Origin: Bacteroidales bacterium UBA5621
GTDB taxonomy: Bacteria > Bacteroidota > Bacteroidia > Bacteroidales > VadinHA17
Direction: 5' to 3'
Assembly (NCBI GenBank): GCA_002424525.1
Contig: DIKJ01000136.1
Location: 1-12,422, forward strand
Length of the DNA stretch: 12,422 bases
The notes beneath the pieces are model-generated. The model was not told where the DNA came from and made no database searches. It worked only from the letters and a program-made list of their open reading frames with translations. The position numbers and the translations under genes were made by a program. Below, piece by piece: positions 12,073 to 12,422 of this stretch. Every line of letters begins with the position of its first letter. Position 1 is the stretch's first letter.

Positions 12073-12360
12073 ATGTACGAAGATTTAGATCCCTTGTTAC
12101 ATTCGCAATTACGACTGGCAATTGTTTCTATGCTGGTGACCTCAGAGAAAATTGAGTTTACCCATATAAAGGAAGAGACAAGAGCTGCCGCCGGTAATAT
12201 AAGTATACAGATTAAGAAACTGCAGGAAGCAGGATATATCAATGTTGAAAAGACTTTTAAAAACAACTACCCGAAAACCTTGCTGTCAATTACTGATAAA
12301 GGAGTTAAGGCATTTGAATCGTATGTGAATAATCTTAAAAAATACATTCATCCAGAATAG
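12073..12360 (+). CDS. Winged-helix transcriptional regulator (HTH_34 type)
   Basis: This is a 95-residue DNA-binding protein. LDPLLHSQLRLAIVSMLV (5–22) is the characteristic opening of this compact winged-helix family, followed by the HTH (FTHIKEETRAAAGNISIQIK, 29–48, then KLQEAGYI) and the wing (VEKTFKNNYPKTLLSITDKG, 58–77). A C-terminal helix (AFESYVNNLKKYI) probably dimerises. The protein is about as short as the family gets, with no ligand domain. It lies 4 bases after the membrane protein gene, with AAGGA upstream of the ATG at Shine-Dalgarno distance, so the two are cotranscribed. The inverted repeat in the operon promoter is a candidate autoregulatory site. The effector and other targets are unknown. 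Confidence 0.88.
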   Translation: MYEDLDPLLHSQLRLAIVSMLVTSEKIEFTHIKEETRAAAGNISIQIKKLQEAGYINVEKTFKNNYPKTLLSITDKGVKAFESYVNNLKKYIHPE

Positions 12361-12422
12361 CAGATTTTTATACTCATTGTTATAATTACCCTATGTCGCT
12401 GGTTACTGCCCGCCCGTGCCAG

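Noticed and set aside
12361..12422. Right end of the window
   Set aside because: Sixty-two bases with no frame, hairpin or promoter that can be supported.

Overview
The window looks like a chromosomal segment of a Bacteroidota bacterium, probably an uncultured Bacteroidales. Three things point there. Most genes have a recognisable TAnnTTTG −7 box, often with TTTG about 19–20 bases upstream and little Shine-Dalgarno sequence. The isoleucyl-tRNA synthetase is of the long eukaryotic-like type. The intergenic spaces carry short word-like tandem repeats. Almost everything before base 11,100 is on the minus strand; only an exported rhodanese (4463–4879) and the last two genes run forward.

Housekeeping genes form the two flanks. 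On the left are a partial UDP-glucuronate decarboxylase cut by the window edge (1–719), ileS (822–4265), the divergent rhodanese gene and riboflavin synthase alpha (4976–5575). On the right are a ubiX flavin prenyltransferase and a YhbP-like split-barrel protein that overlap by 8 bases (10089–11088). After them comes a forward pair of a six-helix membrane protein and a winged-helix regulator (11472–12360).

Between ribE and the yhbP/ubiX pair (about 5.66–9.95 kb) lies an AT-richer accessory block of toxin-antitoxin and abortive-infection genes, intact and decayed. In minus-strand transcription order it holds: an AAA ATPase with a DUF4143-type nuclease-like domain; a HicB-like antitoxin with no HicA; a 73-residue protein; a PemK/MazF toxin remnant with an internal deletion; a complete AbiEi/AbiEii pair; and an MNT nucleotidyltransferase followed by a 17-codon stub that looks like the start of a lost HEPN toxin. 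Only the AbiE pair looks like a complete two-gene system.

Two repeat families run through the spacers. One consists of arrays of 7- and 8-base units that run into the 3' ends of three unrelated genes and supply their last codons and stops. The other is a palindromic REP-like element with the cores GATTGCTTCGCC and GGCTCGCAATGACC. Inverted repeats overlap the candidate promoters of the AbiE operon, the HicB-like gene and the membrane-protein/regulator pair, which suggests autoregulation. The most notable single-gene observation is that IleRS carries GIHH in place of the class I HIGH signature, a variant linked to extreme mupirocin resistance.
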